NCBI RefSeq assembly: GCF_963676065.1
Contig: NZ_OY780933.1
Span: forward strand, 3,483,501 to 3,547,500
DNA: 64,000 nt
Direction: 5' to 3'
Source of the DNA: Maridesulfovibrio sp.
Lineage (GTDB): Bacteria; Desulfobacterota; Desulfovibrionia; Desulfovibrionales; Desulfovibrionaceae
Each line of letters starts with the position of its first letter. Within the stretch, counting starts at the first letter, position 1. Positions 45,817 through 57,843 of this stretch are shown piece by piece. The position numbers were made by a program, and so were the translations under genes. A model generated the notes under the pieces. The model was not told the origin of the DNA, did not search any database, and saw only the letters and a list, made by a program, of their open reading frames with translations.

Positions 45817-48216
45817 ATGCTTTTAAGCATGCAATGGCTGCGGGATTTCGTTCCTTACGAGGGAGAGATTCAGGAGCTTGGCGACAGGCTGACCATGCTC
45901 GGCCTTGAGCTTGAAGAAATTTTCAATCCTTTTGAATCTATAAAAGACATTGTTGTCGGTCACATTGTCGAATGCGACAAGCACCCCGAAGCCGATAAAC
46001 TGTCTGTTTGTAAAGTAGACGTTGGTGACGGAGAACTTCTCGACATCGTTTGCGGTGCTCCGAATGTTGCAAAAGGTCAGAATGTACCTGTAGCAAAAGT
46101 CGGCGTTACCATGCCTGGCGATTTCAAAATCAAAAAAGCCAAGCTCCGCGGCGTAAAATCTCACGGCATGATCTGCTCTGAGCGCGAACTGGAACTTTCC
46201 GACGCGCACGAGGGAATTATGGTTCTGCCGGAAGACCTTAAACCCGGTGTAAAATTCTCCGAAGCCATGAACTTGGAAGATACGGTTATGGATCTGGGGA
46301 TCACCCCCAACCGTGCCGACTGCCTTTCCATGCTCGGCATCGCCCGCGAGGCCGCGCTGGCCTTCGACCTGCCCATAAACATGCCCAAGCTCAACCTGAT
46401 TGAATCCGGCGGCAATGCGGCAGACATGCTCAAGATCGAAATCGACGATCCTGAATTTTGTCCGCTTTACCAAGCCAGAATCCTTCAGGGAGCTAAGATA
46501 GCACCTTCTCCGGACTGGATGCGTTACCGCCTCCTTTCCGTCGGGGTACGCCCAATCAGCAATATAGTAGACGTTACCAACTACATTCTTTTTGAATTAG
46601 GACAGCCTCTGCACTCTTTTGACGCAGACCTGATGAAGGGTGACAAAATTCGCGTCGGCTTCGCTCCCGATGGTACCAAATTCACTACTCTTGATGAGCA
46701 GGAACGTAAGCTGATCGGCTCTGATCTACTTATCTGGGACGCAGAACGTCCGGTTGCTCTCGCAGGTGTTATGGGCGGCATGAACTCAGAAATTCACGAT
46801 GGTTCAACGAATGTTGTGCTTGAATCAGCTGTGTTCCGTCCCGGCACCATCCGCAAGACAGCCCGCCGTCTGGCCCTGCCTTCCGAAGCATCATATCGCT
46901 TTGAACGCGGCGTGGATCAGCAGATGAATACTTTTGCCATGGACCGAGCTGCACAGCTTATGAGCGAACTCTCCGGCGCGAAAGTTATCTCCGGCGTAGC
47001 CAAAAACGAGCCAAAACCATGGCAGGACCGTACCCACGATTACCGCCACAAACGCTGTAACAGCTGGCTTGGTCTGGATCTCGAACCTGAATTCAGCAAA
47101 AAAGCTTTCTCGCTTATGGGACTGGGCGTTGATGACAGCAATGCCGACTGCTGGAAAGTATCCACTCCTTCCTACAGACTGGACCTCGAACGTGAGGCCG
47201 ACCTGTATGAAGAAGTAGCCCGCTACTTCGGCATGGATAAAATTCCTTCCGTACTGCCCCGAATCTCAAAAACTTTTGACGCATCTGTCACAGCGGACAC
47301 TCCTTACGGGTTTTACCGCCGTATAAAGAGCTGGGGCCGCGGTGTAGGCCTGCATGAAGCCATTAACTATAGCTTCGTCGGTGATGAAGATCTCGATCTG
47401 CTGGGACTCCCAAAAGAAGGCCGAGTCAATATTGCCAACCCCTTGAGCGAAGACCAGAACGTCATGCGTACTGAACTCGCTCCCGGCCTGCTCAATACCG
47501 TACGCCACAACTTGGCACAGGGTAATACTCACATCCGTGTTTTCGAGATTGCCAAAGAATTCGTAAAGGATGCAGCTTCCGACACAGAGACTCATGAGCA
47601 ATCCCACCTGGGCATCATGCTCAACGGTCCCCGGTCCAATGCTGAATGGCCTAACGAACAGGGCGATTCCGATTATCTTGATGTGAAAGGACTTGTAGAA
47701 CACTTGCTGGCCGACCTTAATCTTGGAGTTGCAAGTTTCGCTTTAGTCGAAGAGCACAGCTACCTTGAGCCTTGCGTGAAGATCGCACTGGGTGAAAAGG
47801 AAATCGGCTTCATGGGAATGATCAAACCTGATATCGCCGATAAATACCACGCCAAGAAAGAAATCTGGATGGCCGATCTGAACATAGATCTGCTGCGTGA
47901 TATTGTCATGGCTCATAAGATCAAGTTCCAGACTCTCCCGGTATTCCCGCCTTCAAGGCGTGACGTGACCGTAATCGGCCCCGTTTCCCTGCATGCGGAA
48001 ACAATCAAGGAAGCGGTTCTCGGCCTCAAATTGCCGTTGATTGAATCCGTAGAGCTGGTCAACGTGTTCGTACCTGAAGGACAGGAAGATGAGCGCAATC
48101 TCTCCTTCCGTATCACCTACCGCCACGGTCAGAAAACCCTGACCGACAAGGCAGTAGACAAGGAACATAAGAAAGTACTCGCAGGGCTTGAAAAATCTTT
48201 GCCTGTACGTTTCTAA
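45817..48216 (+). CDS. pheT: Phenylalanyl-tRNA synthetase beta subunit
   Basis: 799 residues, standard. N-terminal tRNA-binding OB domain around 40-150 (KDIVVGHIVECDKHPEADK), B3/B4 editing domain (LGITPNRADCLSMLGIAREAA), B5, and the C-terminal FDX-ACB domain ending PVRF. Ribosome binding site GGAGG precedes the ATG. A bidirectional terminator follows at 48237. Confidence 0.97.
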   Translation: MLLSMQWLRDFVPYEGEIQELGDRLTMLGLELEEIFNPFESIKDIVVGHIVECDKHPEADKLSVCKVDVGDGELLDIVCGAPNVAKGQNVPVAKVGVTMPGDFKIKKAKLRGVKSHGMICSERELELSDAHEGIMVLPEDLKPGVKFSEAMNLEDTVMDLGITPNRADCLSMLGIAREAALAFDLPINMPKLNLIESGGNAADMLKIEIDDPEFCPLYQARILQGAKIAPSPDWMRYRLLSVGVRPISNIVDVTNYILFELGQPLHSFDADLMKGDKIRVGFAPDGTKFTTLDEQERKLIGSDLLIWDAERPVALAGVMGGMNSEIHDGSTNVVLESAVFRPGTIRKTARRLALPSEASYRFERGVDQQMNTFAMDRAAQLMSELSGAKVISGVAKNEPKPWQDRTHDYRHKRCNSWLGLDLEPEFSKKAFSLMGLGVDDSNADCWKVSTPSYRLDLEREADLYEEVARYFGMDKIPSVLPRISKTFDASVTADTPYGFYRRIKSWGRGVGLHEAINYSFVGDEDLDLLGLPKEGRVNIANPLSEDQNVMRTELAPGLLNTVRHNLAQGNTHIRVFEIAKEFVKDAASDTETHEQSHLGIMLNGPRSNAEWPNEQGDSDYLDVKGLVEHLLADLNLGVASFALVEEHSYLEPCVKIALGEKEIGFMGMIKPDIADKYHAKKEIWMADLNIDLLRDIVMAHKIKFQTLPVFPPSRRDVTVIGPVSLHAETIKEAVLGLKLPLIESVELVNVFVPEGQEDERNLSFRITYRHGQKTLTDKAVDKEHKKVLAGLEKSLPVRF

Positions 48217-48236
48217 TTCTTAAATTAACGTAATTT

Positions 48237-48272
48237 AAAAGCCCTGCTGAACATGTTTCAGCAGGGCTTTTC
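48237..48272 (+). terminator. Bidirectional terminator between pheT and the flavodoxin-fold gene
   Basis: AAAAGCCCTGCTGAA pairs with TTTCAGCAGGGCTTTT over a short loop; T runs on both strands, so it serves convergent pheT and the gene at 48306. Confidence 0.93.
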
Positions 48273-48305
48273 TATGATTTCGATAACCTTCTCATCCAAG
48301 CATTT

Positions 48306-48959
48306 CTATGCAGGATTTGTAACCAGCCGTCTGCCCATATCAAAAGCCTTCTTACACTCTTCAGGGAAAAACTCTTCGTTCCGTTTGAGCTTGGCTTCCG
48401 CATCAAATCTTTCAGATTCATATTTAGAATAATCGCTGTATTGCATTGTATCAACGGACAAAAACAATTCGCAAGGACCGAAATGCCTATCAAGCATTTT
48501 CTTGGTTAAATTCAAATGATGATCAAAACCGTAATTTTTCAGATCTTCCAGATCAACATTCATTGTATAAATTAGAGCAGTGTTGATAACCCTCGGAAAC
48601 TGTGATTTCAAATCCTTCGAGTAATTATTATAGGGAAAAAAAAGACGCTCCAGCAAAGCACGGGTAGCTGCTGATTCAGTTCCATAATAAACCGGTGTTC
48701 CGACTATCAGGACATCTGCATTCCGTACTCGATCCAAAACGGGTGAGAGATCATCATTTACAGCACATACTCCGTCTGATTTGCGATTCTTTTTTTTACA
48801 GGAAAAACAACTTATACATCCGGAAAAATCCAAATCATAAAGATTGACCAACTCTGTACCAGCACCAGATTCCGCTGCTCCTTTGAGAACGTTTTCCAGC
48901 AATGTCACCGTATTCCAATTTTTTTTACGAGGGCTACCGTTAAAAGCTATTACATTCAT
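48306..48959 (-). CDS. Flavodoxin-fold NAD(P)H-dependent FMN reductase
   Basis: 217 residues. The FMN-binding motif MNVIAFNGSPRKKNWNT lies at the N-terminus, followed by LYDLDFSGCISCFSCKKK (Cys pairs of the iron-sulfur flavoprotein type) and GTPVYYGTESAATRALLER. Members of this family reduce flavins or act as iron-sulfur flavoproteins. GGAG precedes the ATG. Convergent with pheT across the terminator. Confidence 0.85.
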   Translation of the reverse strand: MNVIAFNGSPRKKNWNTVTLLENVLKGAAESGAGTELVNLYDLDFSGCISCFSCKKKNRKSDGVCAVNDDLSPVLDRVRNADVLIVGTPVYYGTESAATRALLERLFFPYNNYSKDLKSQFPRVINTALIYTMNVDLEDLKNYGFDHHLNLTKKMLDRHFGPCELFLSVDTMQYSDYSKYESERFDAEAKLKRNEEFFPEECKKAFDMGRRLVTNPA

Positions 48960-49327
48960 AATTTAAACTCCTTCGTTGAACGTTTCGCAGCTGCCATCGG
49001 CTTTCTTTTACTACATGGCAATTAATCATAAACCATCCACATTTATCCTTTCTTCTACCTTACGCAGTCAGTTTTACTTCAATCATGACACTGAATTTCA
49101 TACACATATTTACTACAACATAGCTCGTATGGATTGCTTCTTTAGACAAAAGAAATACAAAGTTCCTGCAAATCTCAAAAAATTATTCCCGTACGTTTGA
49201 AGTTCTAAAACAACATAAAAGCCCCCCTTACAAGAAATTGTAAGGGGGGCTTTTTAAATCTTATACGATAGCTTCTAGAACTATCACTCAATCATTTATA
49301 ATCCATGAATAGAATCAGTCGACGGCA
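48960..49327. other. Intergenic region without a supported gene
   Basis: About 370 bases between two minus-strand genes. It holds the promoter side of the flavoprotein gene and the bidirectional terminator at 49217-49255. A short plus-strand frame at 48976-49200 has no ribosome binding site or recognisable content and was not accepted. Confidence 0.6.
49217..49255 (-). terminator. Terminator downstream of the chemoreceptor gene
   Basis: AAAAGCCCCCCTTACAA pairs with TTGTAAGGGGGGCTTTTT over GAAA; T runs on both strands. Confidence 0.93.
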
Positions 49328-51130
49328 TCAGCCTTTCATCCTCTCTGTCATACTGCTCAGAGTCTTTATAGTTCCAGTCAGATCTATAACAACAGTTTTG
49401 GACATATTCATTGCCTGAGAAGTTTGAGTTGAAATACCGCTTATTTCAGAAATGCTTCTGTTGATTTCTTCACTTGCAGAACTTTGTTGCTCTGCTGCGG
49501 TGGCAATTGACTGAACCTGAGTAGTGGCATCATTTACCAGATTTACAATTTCTCGCAGAGAATCTCCTGCTTCATTAGCCATCGTCGTTACGCGAGAAAT
49601 GTCCTCTACAGAATTGACCGTGTTATTGATATTTTTACGGGCTTCATCCTGAATAACCTTAACGACATTAACGACATCACTCGTGGCGCTCATTGTCTTT
49701 TCAGCCAATTTACGCACCTCATCAGCGACAACCGCAAAACCTCTCCCGGCTTCACCTGCTCTGGCAGCTTCAATCGCGGCATTCAGTGCCAATAGATTGG
49801 TCTGATCAGCAATGTCATTAATAACATTAATAATATCACCGATACCCTCGGCCTGTTCACCAAGATAAGACATATCTGTTTTCAATTTTTCTGATTGAGT
49901 GGAAATATCTTCAATTCCAGCAACAGCCCTGTAAACTATCTCCGCACCTTTGCCCGCCATATCCTTGGCCTTATCAACCATTTCAGCTGCTTCAGACGCG
50001 CTATGAGCTACTTCCAGTACCGATGCGTTCATCTCTTCCATCGCGCTGGCGGTTTCACCTACACGCCCTGCCTGATCCTCGGCTCCGGTGCTGCATTGCT
50101 CAATCTGAACCATGAGATTATCTGAAGCGGAAGAAATAGAATCAACGACATTATCAATCTTTGCGGCAGCATCAAGCAATTCAGAGGTCTTATGTTCAGC
50201 CAGCTCGTGCGCAGTCTTCGCCTCCGCACTGGCCCGCATGGCTTCAGTCGCCTTTTGCTCAGCTTCCTCCTCTTTGGCAGTAATTTCAGCAATATTCTCT
50301 TTTAATGATTTTGCCATTGCGAGCAATGCCACCTGCAACTTGCCGATTTCGTTTTTACCGCTGACTTTCAAAGAAATATCAAAATTTCCAGAGGATATTT
50401 TACGGGCTGCCTCCTCGATTTCGAGTACAGGATTGACAATACTTCTGGATATGTACAAAGCCACGGGCAATAGGATCAGCAGGATGAAACATGCAGATAC
50501 CCCCACTTCAAAGAGCAGAATTTTCATTTCGGTATCATGCATCTCCTGCTGAACTTTTGAAACCATCTTGGAAATATTATCGATATATACTCCGGTTCCA
50601 ATCCAATATTTTGTTCCCGGAATCATGGCCGCGTACCCAAGTTTCGGCACCGAATCTCCAACACCGGGCTTACTCCATGTGAAATGGACAAAACCACCGC
50701 CGGCCTCAGCAGTCCGAGCAAGTTCTCGAACGGAATAGACTCCGTCCTTACCCTTTAAGTTACTGAGATCTTTACCTTGTAAATTAGATTTAACAGGATG
50801 TGCAACGTTTACTGTTCCACTGTAAACAAAATAGTATCCAGAGCGGTCTTTTTCAAAAAAAGCATTTTTGATTAAAGCTCTAATCCGCTCAACTTTTTCC
50901 TGCTCGTCAGTTATTCCTTCAACTGCACTGGCCAGGGCATTGGCCATTGAGGATACAGCGACCTTGATTTTTGTTTTCTGCGCGTCAAGCATAACCGTTT
51001 CGGTCTTACTGGATTGTTCTTCTTCTTGATTCAGTGACCCGTAAAGACTAATGGCGATGGTTGCCACTGCCGTTAACACAGCTATGCATATCAGAAGCGC
51101 CAGTTTTTTCCTGATGGAAAAATTGTTCAC
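49328..51130 (-). CDS. Methyl-accepting chemotaxis protein with sCache-type sensor
   Basis: 600 residues from a GTG behind AAGGAG. Transmembrane helix near 10-30, periplasmic sensor about 35-195 with the sCache_2 pattern ([15 protein letters not shown], then [18 protein letters not shown]), second transmembrane helix near 205-230, HAMP about 230-285, and a signalling domain whose hairpin tip reads [20 protein letters not shown]. The sensor family often binds small acids or pyruvate-like ligands, but the ligand is not readable here. No receptor partner or CheW is adjacent; a single orphan receptor is common. Its terminator is at 49217. Confidence 0.93.
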   Translation of the reverse strand: MNNFSIRKKLALLICIAVLTAVATIAISLYGSLNQEEEQSSKTETVMLDAQKTKIKVAVSSMANALASAVEGITDEQEKVERIRALIKNAFFEKDRSGYYFVYSGTVNVAHPVKSNLQGKDLSNLKGKDGVYSVRELARTAEAGGGFVHFTWSKPGVGDSVPKLGYAAMIPGTKYWIGTGVYIDNISKMVSKVQQEMHDTEMKILLFEVGVSACFILLILLPVALYISRSIVNPVLEIEEAARKISSGNFDISLKVSGKNEIGKLQVALLAMAKSLKENIAEITAKEEEAEQKATEAMRASAEAKTAHELAEHKTSELLDAAAKIDNVVDSISSASDNLMVQIEQCSTGAEDQAGRVGETASAMEEMNASVLEVAHSASEAAEMVDKAKDMAGKGAEIVYRAVAGIEDISTQSEKLKTDMSYLGEQAEGIGDIINVINDIADQTNLLALNAAIEAARAGEAGRGFAVVADEVRKLAEKTMSATSDVVNVVKVIQDEARKNINNTVNSVEDISRVTTMANEAGDSLREIVNLVNDATTQVQSIATAAEQQSSASEEINRSISEISGISTQTSQAMNMSKTVVIDLTGTIKTLSSMTERMKG

Positions 51131-53078
<1,948 letters not shown>

Positions 53079-53103
53079 ATACCAGCAGAAATATCCAATA
53101 TGA

Positions 53104-53142
53104 AAATCTCTCTCCGGTACGCACCGGGGAGAGATTTTTTTT
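53104..53142 (+). terminator. Rho-independent terminator after the outer-membrane protein gene
   Basis: AAATCTCTCTCCGGT pairs with ACCGGGGAGAGATTT with a T run. Confidence 0.92.
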
Positions 53143-53303
53143 GGAGTCATTTTATATTTACTCCTGACATTTTACTACCACTATATGCAATTTTAAGGAT
53201 TCCTACGTAAATTAATTTAAATATAATTTTAACATTGACACATCTTTTTAGCATAAGTAACACAAATCGAAGTTAATTTTTAAAATCTTAATTGGAGATT
53301 GTC

Positions 53304-54083
53304 ATGAAATTCAATAAACCGTTTGCGCTGCTTTTGTCCTGCATCTTCACAGTTCTGCTATGCTCAACTGCATTTGCACATGAATTCATAATCAAGCCTG
53401 TACAACTTGATGTCGAAAAAAACCACGTAGTACCCTTCAGTGTGGTTTCTGCCCATGTGTTCATGATAAGTGAAGAAATGGAGCCCATTGATCAGGTTGA
53501 AGCAAAACTGGTAACAGCAGATAAGACCACACCGCTGAAACTTAATGAAAACAAAATGCTCATGACTTTAGATGGTCAACTTAAACCGGAAACTGAAGGA
53601 ACCGCCATCATTGCCGGGCATCGTAACGGCATGATTTGGACCCAGACCACTAAGGGCTGGAAACAGCAATCCAAAAAAGGATTAAAAGGTGTTATCAAAA
53701 GCGGAAAATATGAAAAATTCTGTAAGACTTTGATCACCGTGGGTAAACCTGACGGCAACTTTAATAAAGTCTTGGGACAGCGTCTGGAAATTATGCCGCT
53801 GAGCGATCCAACCCAAGCCAAAGTAGGTGACGAAATTGAATTTCAGACCTTACTGGACGGCAAGCCTGCTTCAGTTGAAAACATGGTTGCCACTTATGAC
53901 GGCTTCAGCCTGACCCCTAACACCTTCGCATACATTACCGAACCATACGGTAATGGAATAACCAAACTGAAAATTACTGCACCCGGAACATGGATGGTCC
54001 GCGTACAGCATACTGATGCTGTCCCCACAGCTGATTATAACAGCCACGTGATGCGTTCTGTGCTGGTCTTTGAAGTAAAATAA
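53304..54083 (+). CDS. DUF4198 periplasmic protein, metal-uptake type
   Basis: 259 residues from the ATG at 53304 behind TTGGAG; an in-frame TTG four codons earlier is not needed. Signal peptide about 1-25 (LLLSCIFTVLLCSTAFA). The mature part begins HEFIIKP, the His-rich start typical of DUF4198 proteins, which accompany nickel and cobalt transport. GIWMVRV-type strands near the end (GTWMVRVQHTD) match the family. Followed two bases later by a second exported protein, so both form one unit. Confidence 0.82.
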   Translation: MKFNKPFALLLSCIFTVLLCSTAFAHEFIIKPVQLDVEKNHVVPFSVVSAHVFMISEEMEPIDQVEAKLVTADKTTPLKLNENKMLMTLDGQLKPETEGTAIIAGHRNGMIWTQTTKGWKQQSKKGLKGVIKSGKYEKFCKTLITVGKPDGNFNKVLGQRLEIMPLSDPTQAKVGDEIEFQTLLDGKPASVENMVATYDGFSLTPNTFAYITEPYGNGITKLKITAPGTWMVRVQHTDAVPTADYNSHVMRSVLVFEVK

Positions 54084-54084
54084 A

Positions 54085-54570
54085 ATGATGTATAGAAAAA
54101 TATTACCGGCCGTGATTCTTATCGCGGTCGGCATTTTATATAGTGGTAATGTTGCCTGGGCTCACGGGGTTTCTTACGAAATGGTAGAGAATTCAGCTGC
54201 TGTTACGTTTAAATCCGGTTTTTCAAATGGTTCGCCCATTGCCTACGGTGAAGTGCTTATCTACGCCCCTGATAACGCAGATATAGAATTTCAAAACGGC
54301 CGGACAGACAGAAATGGAATTTTCTCATTTCTGCCGGACAAGCCCGGAATATGGAAAATTGAGGTCGACGGAGGACTCGGTCACAAACTTATTTTCACTG
54401 TAAATGTTGCCGAATCTGAAAAAAAAGATCTTACCGCCCAAACTATAAAAGATCCGTTGCAGGCATCCATGAGCATAAAAGTCCTGCTGGGCATAAGCCT
54501 TATTTTCAATCTTTGTCTTGCCGCAAGTTACATCCGTAAAAAGAAAATTAGGCGCTTACATAAAGATTAG
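54085..54570 (+). CDS. Exported protein with carboxypeptidase-like fold and C-terminal membrane anchor
   Basis: 161 residues. Signal peptide 1-26 (ILPAVILIAVGILYS...AWA), mature start HGVSYEMVEN, a beta-sandwich-like stretch (GEVLIYAPDNADIEF, NGIFSFLPDKPGIWKIEVD) and a C-terminal transmembrane helix near 133-152 followed by the basic tail KKKIRRLHKD. This plan matches the small periplasmic partner of nickel/cobalt uptake systems (CbiL-like), consistent with the DUF4198 gene upstream. The transporter itself is not in the window. It converges with the gene at 54567, sharing stop bases. Confidence 0.72.
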   Translation: MMYRKILPAVILIAVGILYSGNVAWAHGVSYEMVENSAAVTFKSGFSNGSPIAYGEVLIYAPDNADIEFQNGRTDRNGIFSFLPDKPGIWKIEVDGGLGHKLIFTVNVAESEKKDLTAQTIKDPLQASMSIKVLLGISLIFNLCLAASYIRKKKIRRLHKD

Positions 54571-55253
54571 AGACAATAATAACCGGGGAAAATATACACA
54601 CCGTTGGCTTGCATCCAGAACCCCTGTTTGCCATTCTTACTTTCATAAAGTCTGCTCAAGCCTGCACGGATGTATACTTCATGCCCCCCGGCGAGGAGAG
54701 CGCTGAGTTCATCAAGACGGTCTTGAAGTACATACTTCATAGCCATACGATGAAAACAGAGATCAGCGATGGGTGTGTGCCTGTACTGTACACCGGACTT
54801 ATCAGTAAAACCAAGTCTCAGCTTCATCTCTCCACTCGAATGGATGACTGAAACACTTACGGATTTAGGTTCAACTCGGATAGTCCGAATGGAGTGGGAG
54901 CAAGGAGACTCCACAGGTACACACCTGTTTTTGGGGGTAACTATGCCTTCAAAGGCTTCATTTATGGAATCGACTGCACTACGTTCAAGAAGATCTTTAA
55001 ATGAATCCTCGTCCACGCAATCCAGCCAGACATCATTTTCAAATTTACAATCCTCGACATGCGGGTAGTTTGCATCCTCACTGGGGACAACATCGGCGGA
55101 AACAATAATGCCCGGGCGAATATTCCTAAACTCTACAAAAGCAAGATTTTCATATGGCAGGGGGCGATAACATATACAGTTATCCTCATCCAGCAAGGCC
55201 ATACAAACATTATCGCTATCATTAAATCTCGTTAAATCGGTCAAAATCAACAT
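54567..55253 (-). CDS. Dual OB-fold domain protein
   Basis: 228 residues. The N-terminus MLILTDLTRFNDSDNVCMALLDEDN and the arrangement of strands resemble the dual-OB-containing domain proteins found in defence and mobile-element neighbourhoods; I assign it by pattern, not by a confirmed search. No catalytic motif. AAAGGA precedes the ATG. The four-base convergent overlap with the gene at 54085 is tight (both stop codons within TTAG). It lies between metal-uptake genes and the phage module. Confidence 0.65.
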   Translation of the reverse strand: MLILTDLTRFNDSDNVCMALLDEDNCICYRPLPYENLAFVEFRNIRPGIIVSADVVPSEDANYPHVEDCKFENDVWLDCVDEDSFKDLLERSAVDSINEAFEGIVTPKNRCVPVESPCSHSIRTIRVEPKSVSVSVIHSSGEMKLRLGFTDKSGVQYRHTPIADLCFHRMAMKYVLQDRLDELSALLAGGHEVYIRAGLSRLYESKNGKQGFWMQANGVYIFPGYYCL

Positions 55254-55500
55254 GTAAGAATCCTTTCACGCTAAAAATAATACCAGTGATCAACTTCCCA
55301 TCTCAGAAAGCACAAATAATCTAAAAAAGTCAAGCAGATCAACACACGAGACAGATATAAGTAAACATCAAATAACTCAAACGGAATACAAATCAGAACA
55401 AAATAAGTACGAATTTTCCGAATTCCAATCCAAAAATATCGATGAACAATACCCTCTGAGTTTACATATAGATGTGGCTATCTTCTGTGCAATTAAAACG
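55254..55500. other. Intergenic region without a gene
   Basis: A+T-rich stretch between the dual-OB gene (promoter side) and the phage-module terminator. No frame or RNA was found. Confidence 0.6.
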
Positions 55501-55529
55501 AAAGCGGAGCCTCTACGACTCCGCTTTCT
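55501..55529 (-). terminator. Terminator closing the phage module
   Basis: AAAGCGGAG pairs with CTCCGCTTT; on the minus strand it is followed by CGTTTTAATT. It lies five bases after the portal stop. Confidence 0.85.
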
Positions 55530-55533
55530 TAAA

Positions 55534-57201
55534 TTATTCCTGCATTACCTGTCCTGCCTGACTGACCACCTCCTGCATCTGAGCCGGGGTTAGGCCGGAT
55601 TGCGAAATATCTTTTATTATACCTGACCCTAATGAAGCAGCCTGTAAACTCTGCTGCAACTGCTGCTGTTTCATTGCCATTTCACGGCGCGTGTTACGGA
55701 ATTTTTCCACTTCATCGCCGGAACGGACAATACCGGTAGGCACCCCGATAAGTTCCGCGTAGTCATCCACAGCCCGGTCCATGTCCACTTTATCAAGCAC
55801 TTCGGGATTAGCCTGCGCCAGATCACCAACAAAACTAGCCAGCGACAAAAGAGACTGGGTTCCGACCATCTTCTGTGCCTGCGCGAGGACGGAAATGTAA
55901 TCAATTTTAAGATCTGATCCTTCAAGTACAGAAGGAGGCTCAGGCAACTGCCCGGCACGATGCAGAATGCCGAAAACCCTGTCTAGCAAAGGATCAAGCA
56001 ACTCGGTATGCTGACGCTCGATTACCGGACCGAGCTGGATCAGTTTTTCCTCGTGCCGTTCTGCAACCTCGGCGGCAGTTATTGTCCTACGATTGGAACC
56101 GGCCATCATCATAAAGATGTCATTGTAAAAACCTTCACGGATAGCGGTACGAACGTCCTGAATTTTGTTGCTCACACCGGCAAGGTCCGGTCGCACCTGA
56201 TAAAGCGGTGAGACAGAATCCTGCTGATTCTGCTCCACCGGATTCTGTCCACCGGGTAACAAGTTCAACCGCCTTGAGTACATGGAAGGAACCTTCATAG
56301 GTGGCCTTAAAGTCAAATGAACAGCCTGAATCTGACTTTTACTCATCTCCATGAGCATTTTAACATCGGCCAGAACATCCATGGCCGGAGAGCGCCCGTA
56401 CACATCCATCGCCGCCGTATCCCAGCGGGGGGCCATGTATGGATTTTCCACAAACCCACTCTCGGAAAGCACGTGCCCGCCATGCCCGTTAAGCAGGAAG
56501 ACTGATTCATAAGGCATGTTCATGATATCCATACGGTCCACATCGAACTCAGCGCGCGGCTGAACAACGTGCAGCACATCGAACCAGGAATCACGGTTTA
56601 CATTTAAACTGGTAAGCACTGAAGCAGGGAGATTTTCTCTGCCGAATCTACTCTCGATCTGGCGTGCGGTCATTTTAAATTCCCGATAAACGGAATCAAC
56701 ACGCCCTTGTGCATCAGTTGCCAGACAATATTCCCCAGCGGTTAGAGTACGAAAACGAATCCCACGCTCATCGTCCGGTTCACAATAGAGAATTCCTGTT
56801 CCGAAACCGGACAGCTCCGTATACAACGAATGTATGCAGGAATAAAAATTACTGCGGGCCAAAGCGCGATACATGGTATTTTCCACCTTGGAAACCCACT
56901 CCCGCACCGACTTATGACGGGCAAGATCTCGATCGGAAATCCCCAGCCTGAACCACGGCCTCGCCGGAGAAGTAAGTCCTCCCTGCAACCCTGCCGCCAG
57001 AATTCGCAAAGATCTGGTTGCTGTTGAATCAATAATTTTACCGGATCTTGTACGTCCGTCATTGGGACGGTGTCCGGCATAAATTCCCTTACGGGGCAGG
57101 ATGTAATCGCTGATTTCCTGCCAATGCGATTCCCACGAGCTGCGTTCCTGACGCAAACCCTGTAATCTTCTTAAATATTTATTTTTTTCAATATCTTTCA
57201 T
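55534..57201 (-). CDS. Phage portal / head-tail connector protein
   Basis: 555 residues. Forms the ring through which DNA enters the phage head. It matches the podovirus-type head-tail connector family: N-terminal LRRLQGLRQERSSWESHWQE, DYILPRKGIY, GGLTSPARPWFRL, then the MEMSKSQIQAVHLTLRPPM and PSMYSRRLNLLPGGQNP regions, and a Gln-rich helical C-terminus (MKQQQLQQSLQAASL). Usual length. It is the last gene of the module; the major capsid and tail genes that would come next in such phages are absent. Confidence 0.88.
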   Translation of the reverse strand: MKDIEKNKYLRRLQGLRQERSSWESHWQEISDYILPRKGIYAGHRPNDGRTRSGKIIDSTATRSLRILAAGLQGGLTSPARPWFRLGISDRDLARHKSVREWVSKVENTMYRALARSNFYSCIHSLYTELSGFGTGILYCEPDDERGIRFRTLTAGEYCLATDAQGRVDSVYREFKMTARQIESRFGRENLPASVLTSLNVNRDSWFDVLHVVQPRAEFDVDRMDIMNMPYESVFLLNGHGGHVLSESGFVENPYMAPRWDTAAMDVYGRSPAMDVLADVKMLMEMSKSQIQAVHLTLRPPMKVPSMYSRRLNLLPGGQNPVEQNQQDSVSPLYQVRPDLAGVSNKIQDVRTAIREGFYNDIFMMMAGSNRRTITAAEVAERHEEKLIQLGPVIERQHTELLDPLLDRVFGILHRAGQLPEPPSVLEGSDLKIDYISVLAQAQKMVGTQSLLSLASFVGDLAQANPEVLDKVDMDRAVDDYAELIGVPTGIVRSGDEVEKFRNTRREMAMKQQQLQQSLQAASLGSGIIKDISQSGLTPAQMQEVVSQAGQVMQE

Positions 57202-57244
57202 ATAATTTCTTATTTACCTTTTGCTTTACCGACCCCGACACTTT

Positions 57245-57358
57245 CTACTCTCCGGCAATGCGGACAATTTTTTTACATTTAGGGCATTTTACCTGAACCT
57301 CTATGATTTTACCTTTCAGCAAAAGCCTGCGACATACCGGGCAGCGATACTCAATCAT
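57245..57358 (-). CDS. Com-like small zinc-finger protein
   Basis: 37 residues, too short for routine gene calling. MIEYRCPVCRRLLLKGKI, then EVQVKCPKCKKIVRI: two CxxC pairs (C6, C9 and C25, C28), as in the Mu Com translational regulator and related phage zinc fingers. The ATG overlaps the stop of the upstream structural gene as ATGA, which supports a real gene. It lies just before the portal gene. Confidence 0.75.
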   Translation of the reverse strand: MIEYRCPVCRRLLLKGKIIEVQVKCPKCKKIVRIAGE

Positions 57359-57834
57359 TTCATTACTCCTTTGGAACGTTTCAAAATTTCCTGGCTGATC
57401 TTGGCCTTGGACATAACCCCTTCCGGCCCGGTCAAAATGGTTTTCGTACGACCTAACGCATGTACCTGCCTCATTCTTCCCTCAGTCTTTTTGCGAAGTG
57501 CCACTTTTGCATCGAACTCCGCATTCTGACGGTCAATTTCACGTTTGCGAATGTCATTTGGATGCAACCACTCTCCCTCAATCTTGCTGTAGCCGGCATT
57601 GCGCATCTCAGTCGGTGTGTACCAATGACCGGTTTGACCGGAAAAGGTCCAATCATCCGGAGCACGCCAGTCAGCCGGAGCATTCAATCCTTTCGAGTTT
57701 GAAGTAGGATTTGTACCGTAGTTGAAGCGATACCATTTAAAATACCCGTTAAAACCGGGGGATCCGTTGTCGAACCAAACCTTAGACTGCCCTTCCTTTG
57801 CCTTAGCCAGCTCAGGTCTGTAATAATTTGCCAT
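57355..57834 (-). CDS. Phage structural-like hypothetical protein
   Basis: 159 residues, GGAGAAG before the ATG. No family recognised. It begins ANYYRPELAKAKEGQSKV, is rich in Trp, Tyr and Asn in the first half (NGYFKWYRFNYGTN), and has a basic helical second half (RKREIDRQNAEFDAKVALRKK). Position between the terminase-GNAT genes and the portal suggests a minor head protein. The stop overlaps the Com-like gene. Confidence 0.65.
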   Translation of the reverse strand: MANYYRPELAKAKEGQSKVWFDNGSPGFNGYFKWYRFNYGTNPTSNSKGLNAPADWRAPDDWTFSGQTGHWYTPTEMRNAGYSKIEGEWLHPNDIRKREIDRQNAEFDAKVALRKKTEGRMRQVHALGRTKTILTGPEGVMSKAKISQEILKRSKGVMK

Positions 57835-57843
57835 GCTCTTCTC

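Noticed and set aside
48976..49200. Plus-strand open frame of 74 codons between the flavoprotein and chemoreceptor genes
   Set aside because: No ribosome binding site, A+T-driven composition, lies in a promoter region.
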